A DNA stretch of 34,481 nt from Candidatus Methanoperedens sp. (GTDB lineage Archaea; Halobacteriota; Methanosarcinia; Methanosarcinales; Methanoperedenaceae), in assembly GCA_026552835.1 (NCBI GenBank), contig JAPMTY010000016.1:1-34481 (forward strand), in the 5' to 3' direction. Under the pieces are notes generated by a model. The model was not told where the DNA came from. It made no database searches and was given only the letters and a program-made list of their open reading frames with translations. Numbering within the stretch: position 1 is the stretch's first letter; each line of letters opens with the position of its first letter. Positions 16,854 to 25,467 of this stretch are shown here, in pieces. The translations under genes and the position numbers were made by a program.

Positions 16854-18170
16854 CTATTTCCCTCTCAATCTTTCAACAACCCTTTTTTTCTTCTCAACTG
16901 CCTCCGCCGCCGCTTTATCCACAGCCCTCTTCATAGCCTCAAAATTCCGCGGCGTCTTCTCGCCCACAAGTTTCTTGATAGGCGTATATGCTGATTCCCT
17001 GAAGCGGGGCGTAAAATCGCGGATTTCCCCGTCAACAATCAATTCCGCACCCTTTCCCTCTTTGACCTCCCCGACAATATCGATAGCCACGCCTTTATTC
17101 CTTACGCACCCAAGGATTTCATCTGCATACTCAGGCGGCGCGATAATCAAAAGAGCATCCAGCGACACGCCAAGATAATCTATTTCAAGCTCATCCAGCA
17201 TCGCGAGCACTTTTTTATTCACAAGCGCGCGCATCCTCTCTTCCTCGAAAACCAGTTTAACGCCTGCCGTCCTTGATATCTCCTTGGCATCCCCGCGCAC
17301 GCCGCCGTTTGTCACATCTGTCATTGCATGGATTTTCCCGACGAGGTCGGCCTCGAACAGCGCTTCGCAGGCGTCGATGAACTTGAGGTTAATCGTCTCA
17401 TCCACGATATCATGCATCCCGAAGTAAAGCGCAGTCGTGGACACCGTCCCCCCGCCCGCGCCTTCTGTCATGAGTATGGCATCCCCTGGTTTTGCCTGGA
17501 TGCGCGCCGTGAGACTCTCAGCCATGCCCACCGCGCCCACACCGCCTGTCATCCGCTCTCCGATGACCATGTCGCCGCCTATCCTGAGCGTGCTGCCCGT
17601 TATCAGGGGTATGCCCGTCAGTTCAGATACTGTTGTGATGCCTGCTATATGGTCGAATATCTTTGCCACATCGCCGTCATCAGCGACATGGATGTCCGAA
17701 AGCATCGCAACCGGACGCGCGCCCATCACGTACACGTCCCGAAGCGCCGCGCGTGCGACATGAAAACCTGCTATGTATGGAAAATCCGATAGCCGCGAGT
17801 GCATACCGTCGATGGTGACAACAAGATACTGCCCTCCCGCGCGCACCACGCCAGAATCGTCAAGATGCGATGAATCCACAACTGCTGAAGTCTTTCCGAT
17901 AACTTCGGCAATCTTCTCATGGGTATAAAAGTCACCCGCGCCCCGCGAGCCGACGCCTAATTCGCCCATTGTCACGCCTGAGCTTAACGGCTTTAGCAGC
18001 TCACCTTGAAGGTCGATCGTGGCTTTTGCCTCCACTATAACAGCATTTGCAATCTCATCTGCGTGTTTTTGCGAGATGTTTTTTATCTCAAGTATCCTTT
18101 CGGCAAGCTTTTGCGCCAAATTTTTATCTTTGCGCACCAGAGCGCGTTTTGCATAGCCTTCAAGGTCCAT
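16854..18170 (-). CDS. AIR synthase-related protein (PurM/SelD/HypE fold)
   Basis: A 438-residue member of the ATP-binding AIR synthase superfamily. A helical N-terminus of about 60 residues is followed by a glycine-rich stretch near 90-105 (GVGSRGAGDFYTHEK), the nucleotide-binding segments VTIDGMHSR and SDIHVADDGD, the RIGGDMVIGERMTGGVGAVG region, and the C-terminal EGAGGGTVS and MTDVTNGGVRGDAKEI motifs typical of HypE-like and SelD-like proteins. The substrate is not evident; archaeal members are annotated only as AIR synthase-related or hydrogenase-maturation-like. No hydrogenase genes are nearby. Its start overlaps the 3' end of hisH by 11 bp, so the two are co-transcribed. Confidence 0.83.
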   Translation of the reverse strand: MDLEGYAKRALVRKDKNLAQKLAERILEIKNISQKHADEIANAVIVEAKATIDLQGELLKPLSSGVTMGELGVGSRGAGDFYTHEKIAEVIGKTSAVVDSSHLDDSGVVRAGGQYLVVTIDGMHSRLSDFPYIAGFHVARAALRDVYVMGARPVAMLSDIHVADDGDVAKIFDHIAGITTVSELTGIPLITGSTLRIGGDMVIGERMTGGVGAVGMAESLTARIQAKPGDAILMTEGAGGGTVSTTALYFGMHDIVDETINLKFIDACEALFEADLVGKIHAMTDVTNGGVRGDAKEISRTAGVKLVFEEERMRALVNKKVLAMLDELEIDYLGVSLDALLIIAPPEYADEILGCVRNKGVAIDIVGEVKEGKGAELIVDGEIRDFTPRFRESAYTPIKKLVGEKTPRNFEAMKRAVDKAAAEAVEKKKRVVERLRGK

Positions 18171-18771
18171 AATTCTCCACGAAATTCGAAAGCATCCTTA
18201 GGCCGGTGGCACCGCTTTTTTCAGGGTGGAACTGCGTGCCCACAACGTTTCCGGCTTCATTTGTGATAATTGCCGGGAACTCTATACCGTAATCGCACAT
18301 CGCGACTTCGTATTTCTCATCTGTATTCACATAATATGAGTGAACAAAATAGACATAAGAGCCGTTCCGGATATTTTTTAACAGGGGGATGTTCTTTTTA
18401 GCGTTAATTGAATTCCAGCCCATGTGAGGGACTTTTAATTCGGAGGCGAGAAACCGTATCACTCTTCCGGGAATGATATCGATGCCTTTGTGCAGTCCGC
18501 CTTCTTCGCTCTCCGAAGCAAGCATCTGCATACCGAGGCATATCCCGAGCAGGGGTTTGCCGTCATTAACTGCATCCTTAACTACACGCTCAAGCGTTGA
18601 AAAATGCATCATCGCATCGCGGAATGCCCCGACACCAGGAAGTATCAGGGCGTCGGCGCTGTCGATTGCCGAGGGGTCGTTTGAGATTTCAACCTCAGCG
18701 CCTACATACTGGAGCGCCTTTTCGATGCTGCGCAGGTTTCCGAGTCCGTAATCGATTATGACAAGCTTCAT
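18160..18771 (-). CDS. hisH: Imidazole glycerol phosphate synthase, glutaminase subunit HisH
   Basis: Hydrolyses glutamine and channels ammonia to HisF in histidine biosynthesis, with AICAR as by-product. The 203-residue product is a class I glutamine amidotransferase with the triad Cys78 (LGICLGMQML), His182 and Glu184 (GTQFHPEKSG). The opening VIIDYGLGNLRSIEKAL and HMGWNSI are family-specific for HisH. No other his gene is nearby. It lies 17 bp after the aminotransferase and overlaps the AIR synthase-related gene. AICAR made by the HisH-HisF reaction feeds PurH, which is also in this window. Confidence 0.95.
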   Translation of the reverse strand: MKLVIIDYGLGNLRSIEKALQYVGAEVEISNDPSAIDSADALILPGVGAFRDAMMHFSTLERVVKDAVNDGKPLLGICLGMQMLASESEEGGLHKGIDIIPGRVIRFLASELKVPHMGWNSINAKKNIPLLKNIRNGSYVYFVHSYYVNTDEKYEVAMCDYGIEFPAIITNEAGNVVGTQFHPEKSGATGLRMLSNFVENYGP

Positions 18772-18788
18772 TTTGCTCTAATTGGTTT

Positions 18789-19934
18789 CTAAATACTTAA
18801 ACCCTCAAGCCGCCGCGCCGCTTCCATGAGCGTTTCGTCCTTCTTTGAAAACGTAAAGCGAAGCTTATGTTTCCCTGCCTCGCTCCTGTAAAAGCTACTC
18901 CCCGGGACAGCGGCGACACCGACTTTGCTTACCATGTGTTTTGCAAATGCCATATCATCCATATCTATCCCCCCGGGTATATCTGCGAGTATGTAATATG
19001 CGCCATCAGGCATCTTGCATTTGAATCCGGCTTTTATCAGGGCATTATAGAGGAGCTTTCTTTTCGCGTCATACATATTCGCAAGCTCCTCATAGTACGA
19101 ATCAGGGAACTTAAGCGCAGTGGCACAAGCATGCTGAAGCGGCGCAGGCGCTCCAACGGTAAGGAAGTCGTGTACTTTCCGTATAGCGGATGTGAGGTTT
19201 TTCTCTGCAAGCGCGTATCCTATCCTCCATCCAGTGACGCTGTATGTCTTTGAGAAACCGCTTATGGTAATCGTCCTGTCTCTCATTCCATCAAGCGAGC
19301 CTATGCTGACATGCTTTTTGTTGTCATACAGGATATACTCGTAAATTTCATCGGTAACTACGACAACATCATGTTCAACGCAAAGGTCTGCAATCATTTT
19401 CAGCTCGCTTTTCGTGAAAACCTTGCCGCACGGGTTATTCGGGGTATTCAATATAAGCGCACGTGTCTTTTTATTAAAAGCAGAGGACAGCGAATCTTCA
19501 TCGATGCTGTTGTCGTCATTTAAGGGAACAAAACGAGGAACAGCGCCTGAAACCGCGGCATCAGGCCCGTAGTTCTCATAGAACGGCTCGAATACCACAA
19601 CCTCATCGCCTTCATTGATTATTGCAAGCATGGATGCCATCATGGCTTCAGTCGCGCCGCATGTCACCGTAACCTCGCTTTCAGGGTCAGTTTCAATATG
19701 ATTATACCTTCTGGCTTTTCGCGATATTTCATCCCTCAGGTCTTTTGCGCCCCATGTAATCGAATACTGGTTGTAATCTTCCATAATTGCAGAGGCTGCG
19801 GCGCGTTTTAATTCCAGAGGCGCAGGGAAATCCGGGAATCCCTGTGCAAGGTTGATAGCATTGTGTTTTATTGAAAGCCGCGTCATATCCCGAATGACAG
19901 ACTCCACAAAATGGTCAACTCTTCTTGATAACAT
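18789..19934 (-). CDS. Class I/II PLP-dependent aminotransferase
   Basis: A fold-type I aminotransferase of 381 residues. Key sites are AQGFPDFPAP near the start, CGATEAMMASM (cofactor phosphate region), NTPNNPCGKVF (the Asn-binding motif, 163-173), TDEIYEY (Asp195), and the Schiff-base lysine K229 in SGFSKTYSVTGWRIGY. The pattern is closest to the aspartate / kynurenine-glutamine aminotransferase group (COG0436). The amino donor cannot be decided from sequence. Being directly upstream of hisH, it might provide a histidinol-phosphate-type activity, but nothing in the motifs argues specifically for that. Its start at 19934 lies about 190 bp from the divergent ferredoxin gene. Confidence 0.9.
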   Translation of the reverse strand: MLSRRVDHFVESVIRDMTRLSIKHNAINLAQGFPDFPAPLELKRAAASAIMEDYNQYSITWGAKDLRDEISRKARRYNHIETDPESEVTVTCGATEAMMASMLAIINEGDEVVVFEPFYENYGPDAAVSGAVPRFVPLNDDNSIDEDSLSSAFNKKTRALILNTPNNPCGKVFTKSELKMIADLCVEHDVVVVTDEIYEYILYDNKKHVSIGSLDGMRDRTITISGFSKTYSVTGWRIGYALAEKNLTSAIRKVHDFLTVGAPAPLQHACATALKFPDSYYEELANMYDAKRKLLYNALIKAGFKCKMPDGAYYILADIPGGIDMDDMAFAKHMVSKVGVAAVPGSSFYRSEAGKHKLRFTFSKKDETLMEAARRLEGLSI

Positions 19935-20085
19935 AGACCTCCAGAAGACTTTGGTGTATATTTAGACTTCGATTCAAAAACCAGCGTTACAAAACGAATC
20001 TCCAGTGGAAATGGAGGGGTTATGATAATGAGGGGATTTGTATCCCGGGGAAAATATGTCAAAAACCAATTAACTAAACCGTTAC

Positions 20086-20123
20086 GTTTATATTTCACTT
20101 ATTCAATGGTAGGCAAAAGGTGA
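20086..20123 (+). promoter_or_regulatory. TATA box and ribosome site of the ferredoxin-asd unit
   Basis: A GTTTATATTTC run (about 20087-20096) is a likely TATA box. An AAGGTGA ribosome site at 20117-20123 lies 5 bp before the ferredoxin ATG at 20129, giving a short leader. Confidence 0.55.
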
Positions 20124-20128
20124 CTTAA

Positions 20129-20302
20129 ATGGCAGCAAAAGTAAAAACTGAAGAATGTACCGGCTGTGGAATATGCGTCGATGAATGCCCCGCAACTGCA
20201 ATCGAGCTCAAGAACGACAAGGCAAAAGTGGATGAGGCAGAATGCACCGAATGCGGCACATGTGTGGATTCATGCCCTAACAGTGCAATTACGATGGAAT
20301 AA
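20129..20302 (+). CDS. Small 2[4Fe-4S] ferredoxin
   Basis: A 57-residue acidic protein with two classic CxxCxxCxxxCP cluster motifs: Cys10, 13, 16, 20 and Cys39, 42, 45, 49. This is a complete clostridial-type ferredoxin, a low-potential electron carrier in the cytoplasm. The ATG at 20129 has an AAGGTGA ribosome site. It lies 48 bp upstream of asd on the same strand with no terminator between, so it is probably in the same transcript. A link to aspartate-semialdehyde dehydrogenase, which uses NADPH, is not obvious, so the pairing may be accidental. Confidence 0.95.
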   Translation: MAAKVKTEECTGCGICVDECPATAIELKNDKAKVDEAECTECGTCVDSCPNSAITME

Positions 20303-20350
20303 TAAAAATTAAAAACCAAATAAAAAAACAATAAAAACCGGCAAGGAAAT

Positions 20351-21379
20351 ATGGCAAAAATAAGGGCAGGAGTACTGGGCGCTACAGGAAACGTAGGTCA
20401 GAGATTCATAGAGTTACTAAGCAAACACCCGTGGTTTGAAATAACATCCCTGGCGGCTTCCGACAAAAGCGCAGGCAAAAAATACGGCGATGCGGCAAGC
20501 TGGAGGCTTGAAAGCAAAATCCCGGAAGTTGTTACTGACATGACAGTGGTGCCTGTTGACCCGAAAAAAGTTGATGCAGACATAGTTTTCTCAGCTCTTC
20601 CTACCGAACTTGCCAGGACGGTTGAGCCTGAGTTTGCAAAAGCCGGTTTTGCAGTAGCAAGTAATGCAAGCGCACTTCGCATGGTAAAGGACATACCGCT
20701 TGTCATCCCTGAAGTGAACCCTGAGCATCTTGGTCTTATCGATATCCAGCAGGATAAACGCAAATGGGATGGCTATGTTGTCACAAATCCTAACTGTACC
20801 ACTATTATGATGGCAGTGACCCTGAAACCGCTCATGAAGTTCGGGATTGAGAAAATCTACATAGCTTCCATGCAGGCGATATCGGGCGCGGGATATGACG
20901 GCGTTCCCTCGATGGCAATCCTTGATAATGTGATTCCTTATATCGGACAGGAAGAGGAAAAAGTAGAAACCGAGACGAAGAAGCTTCTCGGTGAATTTAA
21001 CGGGAGCGAGATAATTGATGCGCCTTTCAAGGTGAGCGCAAGCTGTAATCGAGTTATGGTAATGGACGGCCACACTGAGGCTGTCTGGGCTGAAATGGCA
21101 GAAAATCCTTCGACTGATGAGGTTAAGCAGGCTTTCCTTGATTTTGACCCCGGACTTTCGGACTTACCCACAGAACCCACTCCGGTAATCGAGGTCAAGG
21201 AAGAAAAAGACAGGCCCCAGCCGCGCATGGACAGGAACATCGGCGGCGGTATGACTGTATCAGTAGGCCGCATCCGCCCAGGGATACGGTATATCTGCAT
21301 GGGGCACAACACAATCAGGGGGGCGGCGGGCGCAAGCGTGCTGAATGCTGAGCTTCTGAAGAAGATGGGAAAACTGTAA
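20351..21379 (+). CDS. asd: Aspartate-semialdehyde dehydrogenase (archaeal type)
   Basis: Reduces aspartyl phosphate to aspartate semialdehyde, the branch point to lysine, threonine and methionine. The 342-residue product shows the nucleotide-binding [10 protein letters not shown] (10-19), the nucleophile Cys149 in TNPNCTT, the conserved [10 protein letters not shown], and the proton-relay His241 in [11 protein letters not shown]. An AAGGA ribosome site lies just before the ATG. A strong hairpin terminator follows the stop. The last 128 bp have a decayed second copy at 22940-23070, which is evidence of a past duplication (see findings). Confidence 0.97.
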   Translation: MAKIRAGVLGATGNVGQRFIELLSKHPWFEITSLAASDKSAGKKYGDAASWRLESKIPEVVTDMTVVPVDPKKVDADIVFSALPTELARTVEPEFAKAGFAVASNASALRMVKDIPLVIPEVNPEHLGLIDIQQDKRKWDGYVVTNPNCTTIMMAVTLKPLMKFGIEKIYIASMQAISGAGYDGVPSMAILDNVIPYIGQEEEKVETETKKLLGEFNGSEIIDAPFKVSASCNRVMVMDGHTEAVWAEMAENPSTDEVKQAFLDFDPGLSDLPTEPTPVIEVKEEKDRPQPRMDRNIGGGMTVSVGRIRPGIRYICMGHNTIRGAAGASVLNAELLKKMGKL

Positions 21380-21381
21380 AA

Positions 21382-21415
21382 ACCACCTAATAATCATTTA
21401 GGTGGTCTTCTTTTT
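21382..21415 (+). terminator. Intrinsic-type terminator after asd
   Basis: A perfect 9-bp stem (ACCACCTAA at 21382-21390, TTAGGTGGT at 21398-21406) with a 7-nt loop is followed by CTTCTTTTTG. It starts 3 bp after the asd stop codon. This is the best terminator in the window. Confidence 0.85.
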
Positions 21416-21432
21416 GTATTATGGTTGCCAGA

Positions 21433-22776
21433 TTATTCAGATTTCACAACAGTGAACTTTTTATGGATACTTTCAGCTTCATCGTACGCATCGTTGCCAT
21501 CCCATGAAACCCATGCTTCAAAATCCCCTTCTGCCAGATAATTTATTTCAACATCATCCGAAAATTCTTGGAATTTAGTTTCTGGATTTTTCTGAGTGAA
21601 AATATCCTTATTTATCACAAAATTATCTTTATCTTTAGGTTTAATTTTCAGATGCACCACCTGCTCAATGTCAGCATTTTTTATCGGAATCGCTCCTTCG
21701 ACTTTGGGTTTATCAGATTTTTTAAAACCTTCTTTGAATTTGTCATCAGGACCTAAATTAAATTTAATGGATACTTTTTTCTTTTTCTTTATGAGTGTGT
21801 CGGTAGACGCATATTCCGAAGCACCCTTCACAGTCGCAGCTGCTGCAAAGACAGCTAGGGAATCAGTCGCTGTTAAAGCAGGGTAGTGAGTGGAAATAGT
21901 TGTTATCGCTATAATAAACCCCACTACTGCGCCGTATAGTACACCCAGATAAATGCCGTCTTCTGCTGTCGTTGGTAAAATATATTCCCCTTTATTAACA
22001 ACAATGTCTAAAACTATTCCTCCTAAAACTCCCGCTCCTAAGGTGGCAAGCAGAAAATTACCTGCTGAGAATCCACATATCCAGACTGATGATGATATCC
22101 ATACCACAGAAAAGCTGATAAACATACCAGGGGTGATGCAGAAACATTCTAAGTCCCAAGATTTGTTGGCTGTATTATTCGATTGTGAGTTACCTGTATT
22201 ATTCGACTGTGTAGTTTTATTACAATTCGATTCTCTGGGACAACATCTTGTAATCAAAAAGAGGACTAATTCTCCCCCTGCTATAATTAGAACAATGACC
22301 CACCAGGAAGCAAGCGGATTAGGTCCGGTTACCGTCAGAGTCGTGGTTACAATTGCGTAACCGGGTACACTTGCTATTGCACTTATTGTACCTGCGGCTG
22401 AAGCGTTCACGCTTATCACAGTGCTGCCGGTAGCGGTGGTCGTCTTGTTTTCATTTACCACTCCGCCCAAGGTAACTGTTGCATTATTAACTGGCACTCC
22501 CGCTGTGGTCACTGTGAAGGTCACATTAGTTAGTGTGTTCACTGTTAGAATGGACGGGTTTGCAGATATGTTCAATAAACCCGGTGTGGGAGGTGGTGTT
22601 GCAGTTGGTGTCGGAGTTTCTGTTGAAGTTGATGTCGGGATCGCTGTTGGAGTTTCCGTAGAATTTGGAGTAACAGTTTGTCCAAAAGCTATAACTGACC
22701 CTGCCAGTAATCCAATTAATAATAAACAGCAGGTTATAACAAGAGTTTTCCTAATGCTAACTATATTCAAACGCAT
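21433..22776 (-). CDS. Multi-pass membrane protein with TP linker and Ig-like domain
   Basis: A 447-residue protein of unknown function. The ATG at 22776 is preferred: it has GGTGAT upstream and opens a signal/anchor helix (TLVITCCLLLIGLLAGSVIAF); the frame extends further to 22875 but overlaps a pseudogene scar there. In order: signal, Thr/Pro spacer (TPTATPPPTP), an Ig-like beta domain of about 80 residues (SILTVNTLTNVTFTVTTAGVPV and so on), a helix SWWVIVLIIAGGELVLFLI, an Asn-Thr-rich loop with NNT glycosylation sequons, about three more helices, and a lysine-rich C-terminal domain with alternating hydrophobics that resembles a second beta-sandwich. Other cysteines cluster in the loop. Confidence 0.66.
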   Translation of the reverse strand: MRLNIVSIRKTLVITCCLLLIGLLAGSVIAFGQTVTPNSTETPTAIPTSTSTETPTPTATPPPTPGLLNISANPSILTVNTLTNVTFTVTTAGVPVNNATVTLGGVVNENKTTTATGSTVISVNASAAGTISAIASVPGYAIVTTTLTVTGPNPLASWWVIVLIIAGGELVLFLITRCCPRESNCNKTTQSNNTGNSQSNNTANKSWDLECFCITPGMFISFSVVWISSSVWICGFSAGNFLLATLGAGVLGGIVLDIVVNKGEYILPTTAEDGIYLGVLYGAVVGFIIAITTISTHYPALTATDSLAVFAAAATVKGASEYASTDTLIKKKKKVSIKFNLGPDDKFKEGFKKSDKPKVEGAIPIKNADIEQVVHLKIKPKDKDNFVINKDIFTQKNPETKFQEFSDDVEINYLAEGDFEAWVSWDGNDAYDEAESIHKKFTVVKSE

Positions 22777-22871
22777 ACCATCACCGAGTGAATAATGGTG
22801 ATTAGCATATATAATCGTTACGGTTAGATAATAATGGCACGCAAGGTGAACCTTATTATTATTTTTTCTTA

Positions 22872-22939
22872 TCAATGCATGAATTGCCTCATCCCTGTAA
22901 ACACTTGGACGCGCCCAGCCTGTTCACCGTAGCAATAAC
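22872..22939 (-). pseudogene. Fragment of the 3' end of purH
   Basis: About 68 bp on the minus strand match the last codons of the intact purH (23864-23932), including the stop codon: the intact gene ends MRHFLH-stop and the copy MRQFMH-stop. A one-base deletion breaks the frame upstream. The match ends at the junction with the asd fragment at about 22939-22941. Confidence 0.85.
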
Positions 22940-23070
22940 GGCATGACCGTGTCGGTAGTACGCATCCGCCTTGGATACGTTACATCTGCATGATGCAAAA
23001 CACAATCACAGGTGCGGCGGATGCAAGTGTGCTGAATGCCGAGTTTTTGAAAAAGATGGGGAAGCTTTAG
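22940..23070 (+). pseudogene. Fragment of the 3' end of asd
   Basis: About 130 bp match the last 43 codons of asd (21251-21379). The copy begins with ATGACCGTGTCGGTAGTACG, has a one-base loss that brings in a TGA, and ends in codons for a VLNAEFLKKMGKL-like tail plus stop, parallel to [13 protein letters not shown] in asd. It is clearly non-functional. It is fused directly to the purH fragment. Confidence 0.88.
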
Positions 23071-23078
23071 AAAAAGAA

Positions 23079-23107
23079 ACCGCAGATAAACACAGATGAA
23101 CGCAGAT
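23079..23107. repeat. CGCAGAT/CACAGAT 9-10 bp periodic repeat
   Basis: Three near-copies of (C)RCAGAT(R)AA occur at 9-10 bp spacing: CGCAGATAAA, CACAGATGAA, CGCAGATTT. From memory, very similar strings are scattered in intergenic DNA of many archaeal and bacterial genomes. Here the motif directly follows the asd fragment. Function unknown. Confidence 0.6.
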
Positions 23108-23133
23108 TTGGTAACTGGTTTGTCTTATCGATT

Positions 23134-23817
23134 TTAATTCCTTTTTATCAATTTATAAGAAATCCCAAATACCAATATAGATACCCAGAAACTTAGAGTC
23201 GGGCTTTGCGGAGTCGGTGTTGGAGTGTTTGATATCTCTCTTACTTTTATGGGAAGGTTCAGCATTTGGTCTTCTGCGGTAGATTTGTCGTCCCCATAAT
23301 AATATATTATCTCCCCTTTTACATTAAAATCGCCTTGCTGGTTTGTCTTTATTCTTACTTCAATATCTTTTCCAGCTCCCGGTTCAAGCTTGTATGTGGT
23401 CGTATATTGTCCTGCGCCGGATGTAGCGAACTCTGAGGAAGTCACAGACATCCCGGAAGGTGGAATTAGTATTACCTGAACCGTCATCACAGGTTTTGTA
23501 ATTTTATTTACAGCAGATAATTTAAATATAATATCTTCTCCAACTGATACATCTGTCTTCTCTCCATGAAGCTGGACGCTTGCAGATGGTGTTGGGGTAG
23601 AAGTTGCAATTTGGGTCACTTGAGTAATTGTAGGTGTTTGAGTCATAGTTGGTGTAGAGGTTGGAGTAGAAACACCAAACGAAATCCCACCTTCGCACCA
23701 GGGGGGCTTTGGCCAGGGACCTGGCGGAGGGCATAGATTGAATGCAAACATGAAGATTGGAACACCGATAAAAATTAAGAAGACAACAATCAGCAATATT
23801 TTTATAGTTTTATTCAT
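23134..23817 (-). CDS. Membrane-anchored surface protein with TP linkers at both ends
   Basis: A 227-residue protein of unknown function. An N-terminal anchor helix (ILLIVVFLIFIGVPIFMFAF) is followed by a short Pro/Cys/Trp-rich segment (CPPPGPWPKPPWCEGG), a Thr/Pro spacer (STPTSTPTMTQTPTITQ), and an extracellular beta-sandwich of about 105 residues (LHGEKTDVSVGEDIIFKLSAV onwards), which resembles CARDB or Ig-like adhesion modules. A second spacer (NTPTPTPQSP) leads to a C-terminal helix (TLSFWVSILVFGISY) and the basic end KLIKRN. Both ends are therefore probably in the membrane. It lies between the asd fragment and purH. It shares architecture, but no clear sequence identity, with the protein at 21433-22776. 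Confidence 0.7.
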   Translation of the reverse strand: MNKTIKILLIVVFLIFIGVPIFMFAFNLCPPPGPWPKPPWCEGGISFGVSTPTSTPTMTQTPTITQVTQIATSTPTPSASVQLHGEKTDVSVGEDIIFKLSAVNKITKPVMTVQVILIPPSGMSVTSSEFATSGAGQYTTTYKLEPGAGKDIEVRIKTNQQGDFNVKGEIIYYYGDDKSTAEDQMLNLPIKVREISNTPTPTPQSPTLSFWVSILVFGISYKLIKRN

Positions 23818-23862
23818 GGTACTTCTCTTAAGTTAAATGAATTTAAAGCTTTCACTCCCTTT

Positions 23863-25467
23863 TCAATGCAGGAAATGCCTCATTCCTGTAAACACTAACG
23901 ACACACCCAGCCTGTTCGCCGTAGCAATAACTTCCTTGTCCCTTATCGAACCGCCTGGCGATACAATGTACCTGATATGATTCTCTGCCGAGTGGATGAT
24001 GCTGTCATCGAACGGGAAGAAAGCATCGGACGCAAGTACGCACTCACTAAGGATATTTCTTGCAAACTCATCCTCGCTAATAGCTAGTTTTTCCCTTTCA
24101 TACAATAGTTTCAGGTTCTCCCGGGCTTTTGTGGCTGCAAGTTTCCGTATCGAATCCACCCTGTTTGGCTGCCCTGCGCCTATTGCAAGTATCTGGTAAA
24201 ACCCTTTTTCATACTCCCATGCAATGACCACAGCATTTGATTTTGTATATTTGCAGGCATTCAATGAAAACTCAGCCAACCCCTTTTTCTCATCAGGGAA
24301 GGGATGCTCTGTGACCACGTCCCATTTGGCATACAGTCCCCGGTTTCGCGACTGGACAAGCATGCCGCCAACGATATAACGATACGTATTTTCAAGCGGC
24401 GTCCCGTTATCCATTGGCAGTTCAAGAATTCTGAGGTCTTTGCTCTTGTTCTTCAAAAACAGGAGCGCATCCTCATCATATCCCGGAGCGATTATCAATT
24501 CCACGAACTTTCCTTTCAGGAATTCCAGCGTCGCGAGGTCGGGTCTCCGCGTCATGCATATTATGCTGCCGAATGATGATACGGGGTCGCCGTCCCACGC
24601 CTTTGACAGGGCTTCCGGAAGTGTCCTGCCGGTTGCGAATCCACAGGGGTTGCTGTGTTTGACCACAGCCACAGCGATGCTGTCCCTGTATTCAAGAACC
24701 ACATTCAATGCAGCCTCGGCATCCACATAATTATTATACGAAAGGGCCTTTCCGTGAAGCTGTTTTGCGTTTGCTATGGATGGTTCGGTAACACCTGGTT
24801 CCTTGTAGAATTTAGCGATCTGGTGCCAGTTTTCCCCGTACCGCAGCGTTCTTCCCTCCACGAATTTCAGGCGCAGGATATCTTCATTCGTAAGTTTGCT
24901 GCTCAGGTATGTATCAATCGCGCAATCATAATCGGCTATTCTCCGGAATGCCTTGACTGCAAGGCGCTCTTTGGTTTTCTGGCTTATTGTCCCGTTTTTA
25001 AGTTCCGAAAGTATTCCGGGATAATCTTCCGGGTCGGTTATTACGGCAACATGCCTGTAATTTTTTGCGGCAGCCCTGACAAGGGCAGGTCCGCCGATAT
25101 CAATATTTTCAATGGCTTCTTCAAGGCTGCCGCCCGCTGCCACCGTCTTTTCAAAAGGATAAAGGTTGACAGCAACGATATCGATGAACTCGATGCCCTG
25201 TATTTCCGCTTCTTTTACGTGGGAAGGATTATCCCGAAGCGCGAGAATGGCGCCGTGTATTTTCGGATGGAGCGTCTTTACCCTGCCTTCCATCATCTCC
25301 GGGAATCCCGTAATTTCCGAGATATCCCTCACTTTTATACTGGCGTTTTTCAAAACCCCGGAAGTCCCGCCTGTTGAAATTATCTCAAAACCAAGATGGA
25401 CAAGTCCTGTTGCAAAATCGATTATTCCGGTTTTATCAGAAACGCTGAGTAAAGCTTTCTTCGGCAG
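23863..25467 (-). CDS. purH: Bifunctional AICAR formyltransferase / IMP cyclohydrolase PurH
   Basis: Catalyses the last two steps of IMP synthesis. The C-terminal transformylase has the signature KHSNPCGFATG; the N-terminal MGS-like cyclohydrolase has SVSDKTGI, FEIISTGGTS and GRVKTLHPKIHG. The nearest TTG start at 25353 would remove the first 38 residues of the cyclohydrolase, including SVSDKTGI. The frame stays open and homologous up to in-frame stops at 25471-25476, and the only codons available are ATT (25470) and CTG (25467). An AAGGTGA ribosome site stands about 6 bp before the CTG. I therefore annotate a CTG start, giving 534 residues, the normal family length. The ATT remains an alternative. 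Confidence 0.9.
   Translation of the reverse strand: MPKKALLSVSDKTGIIDFATGLVHLGFEIISTGGTSGVLKNASIKVRDISEITGFPEMMEGRVKTLHPKIHGAILALRDNPSHVKEAEIQGIEFIDIVAVNLYPFEKTVAAGGSLEEAIENIDIGGPALVRAAAKNYRHVAVITDPEDYPGILSELKNGTISQKTKERLAVKAFRRIADYDCAIDTYLSSKLTNEDILRLKFVEGRTLRYGENWHQIAKFYKEPGVTEPSIANAKQLHGKALSYNNYVDAEAALNVVLEYRDSIAVAVVKHSNPCGFATGRTLPEALSKAWDGDPVSSFGSIICMTRRPDLATLEFLKGKFVELIIAPGYDEDALLFLKNKSKDLRILELPMDNGTPLENTYRYIVGGMLVQSRNRGLYAKWDVVTEHPFPDEKKGLAEFSLNACKYTKSNAVVIAWEYEKGFYQILAIGAGQPNRVDSIRKLAATKARENLKLLYEREKLAISEDEFARNILSECVLASDAFFPFDDSIIHSAENHIRYIVSPGGSIRDKEVIATANRLGVSLVFTGMRHFLH

Noticed and set aside
22777..22875. Upstream extension of the 21433 membrane protein to 22875
   Set aside because: It overlaps the purH fragment, precedes a clear signal peptide and bypasses the GGTGAT ribosome site just upstream of 22776.
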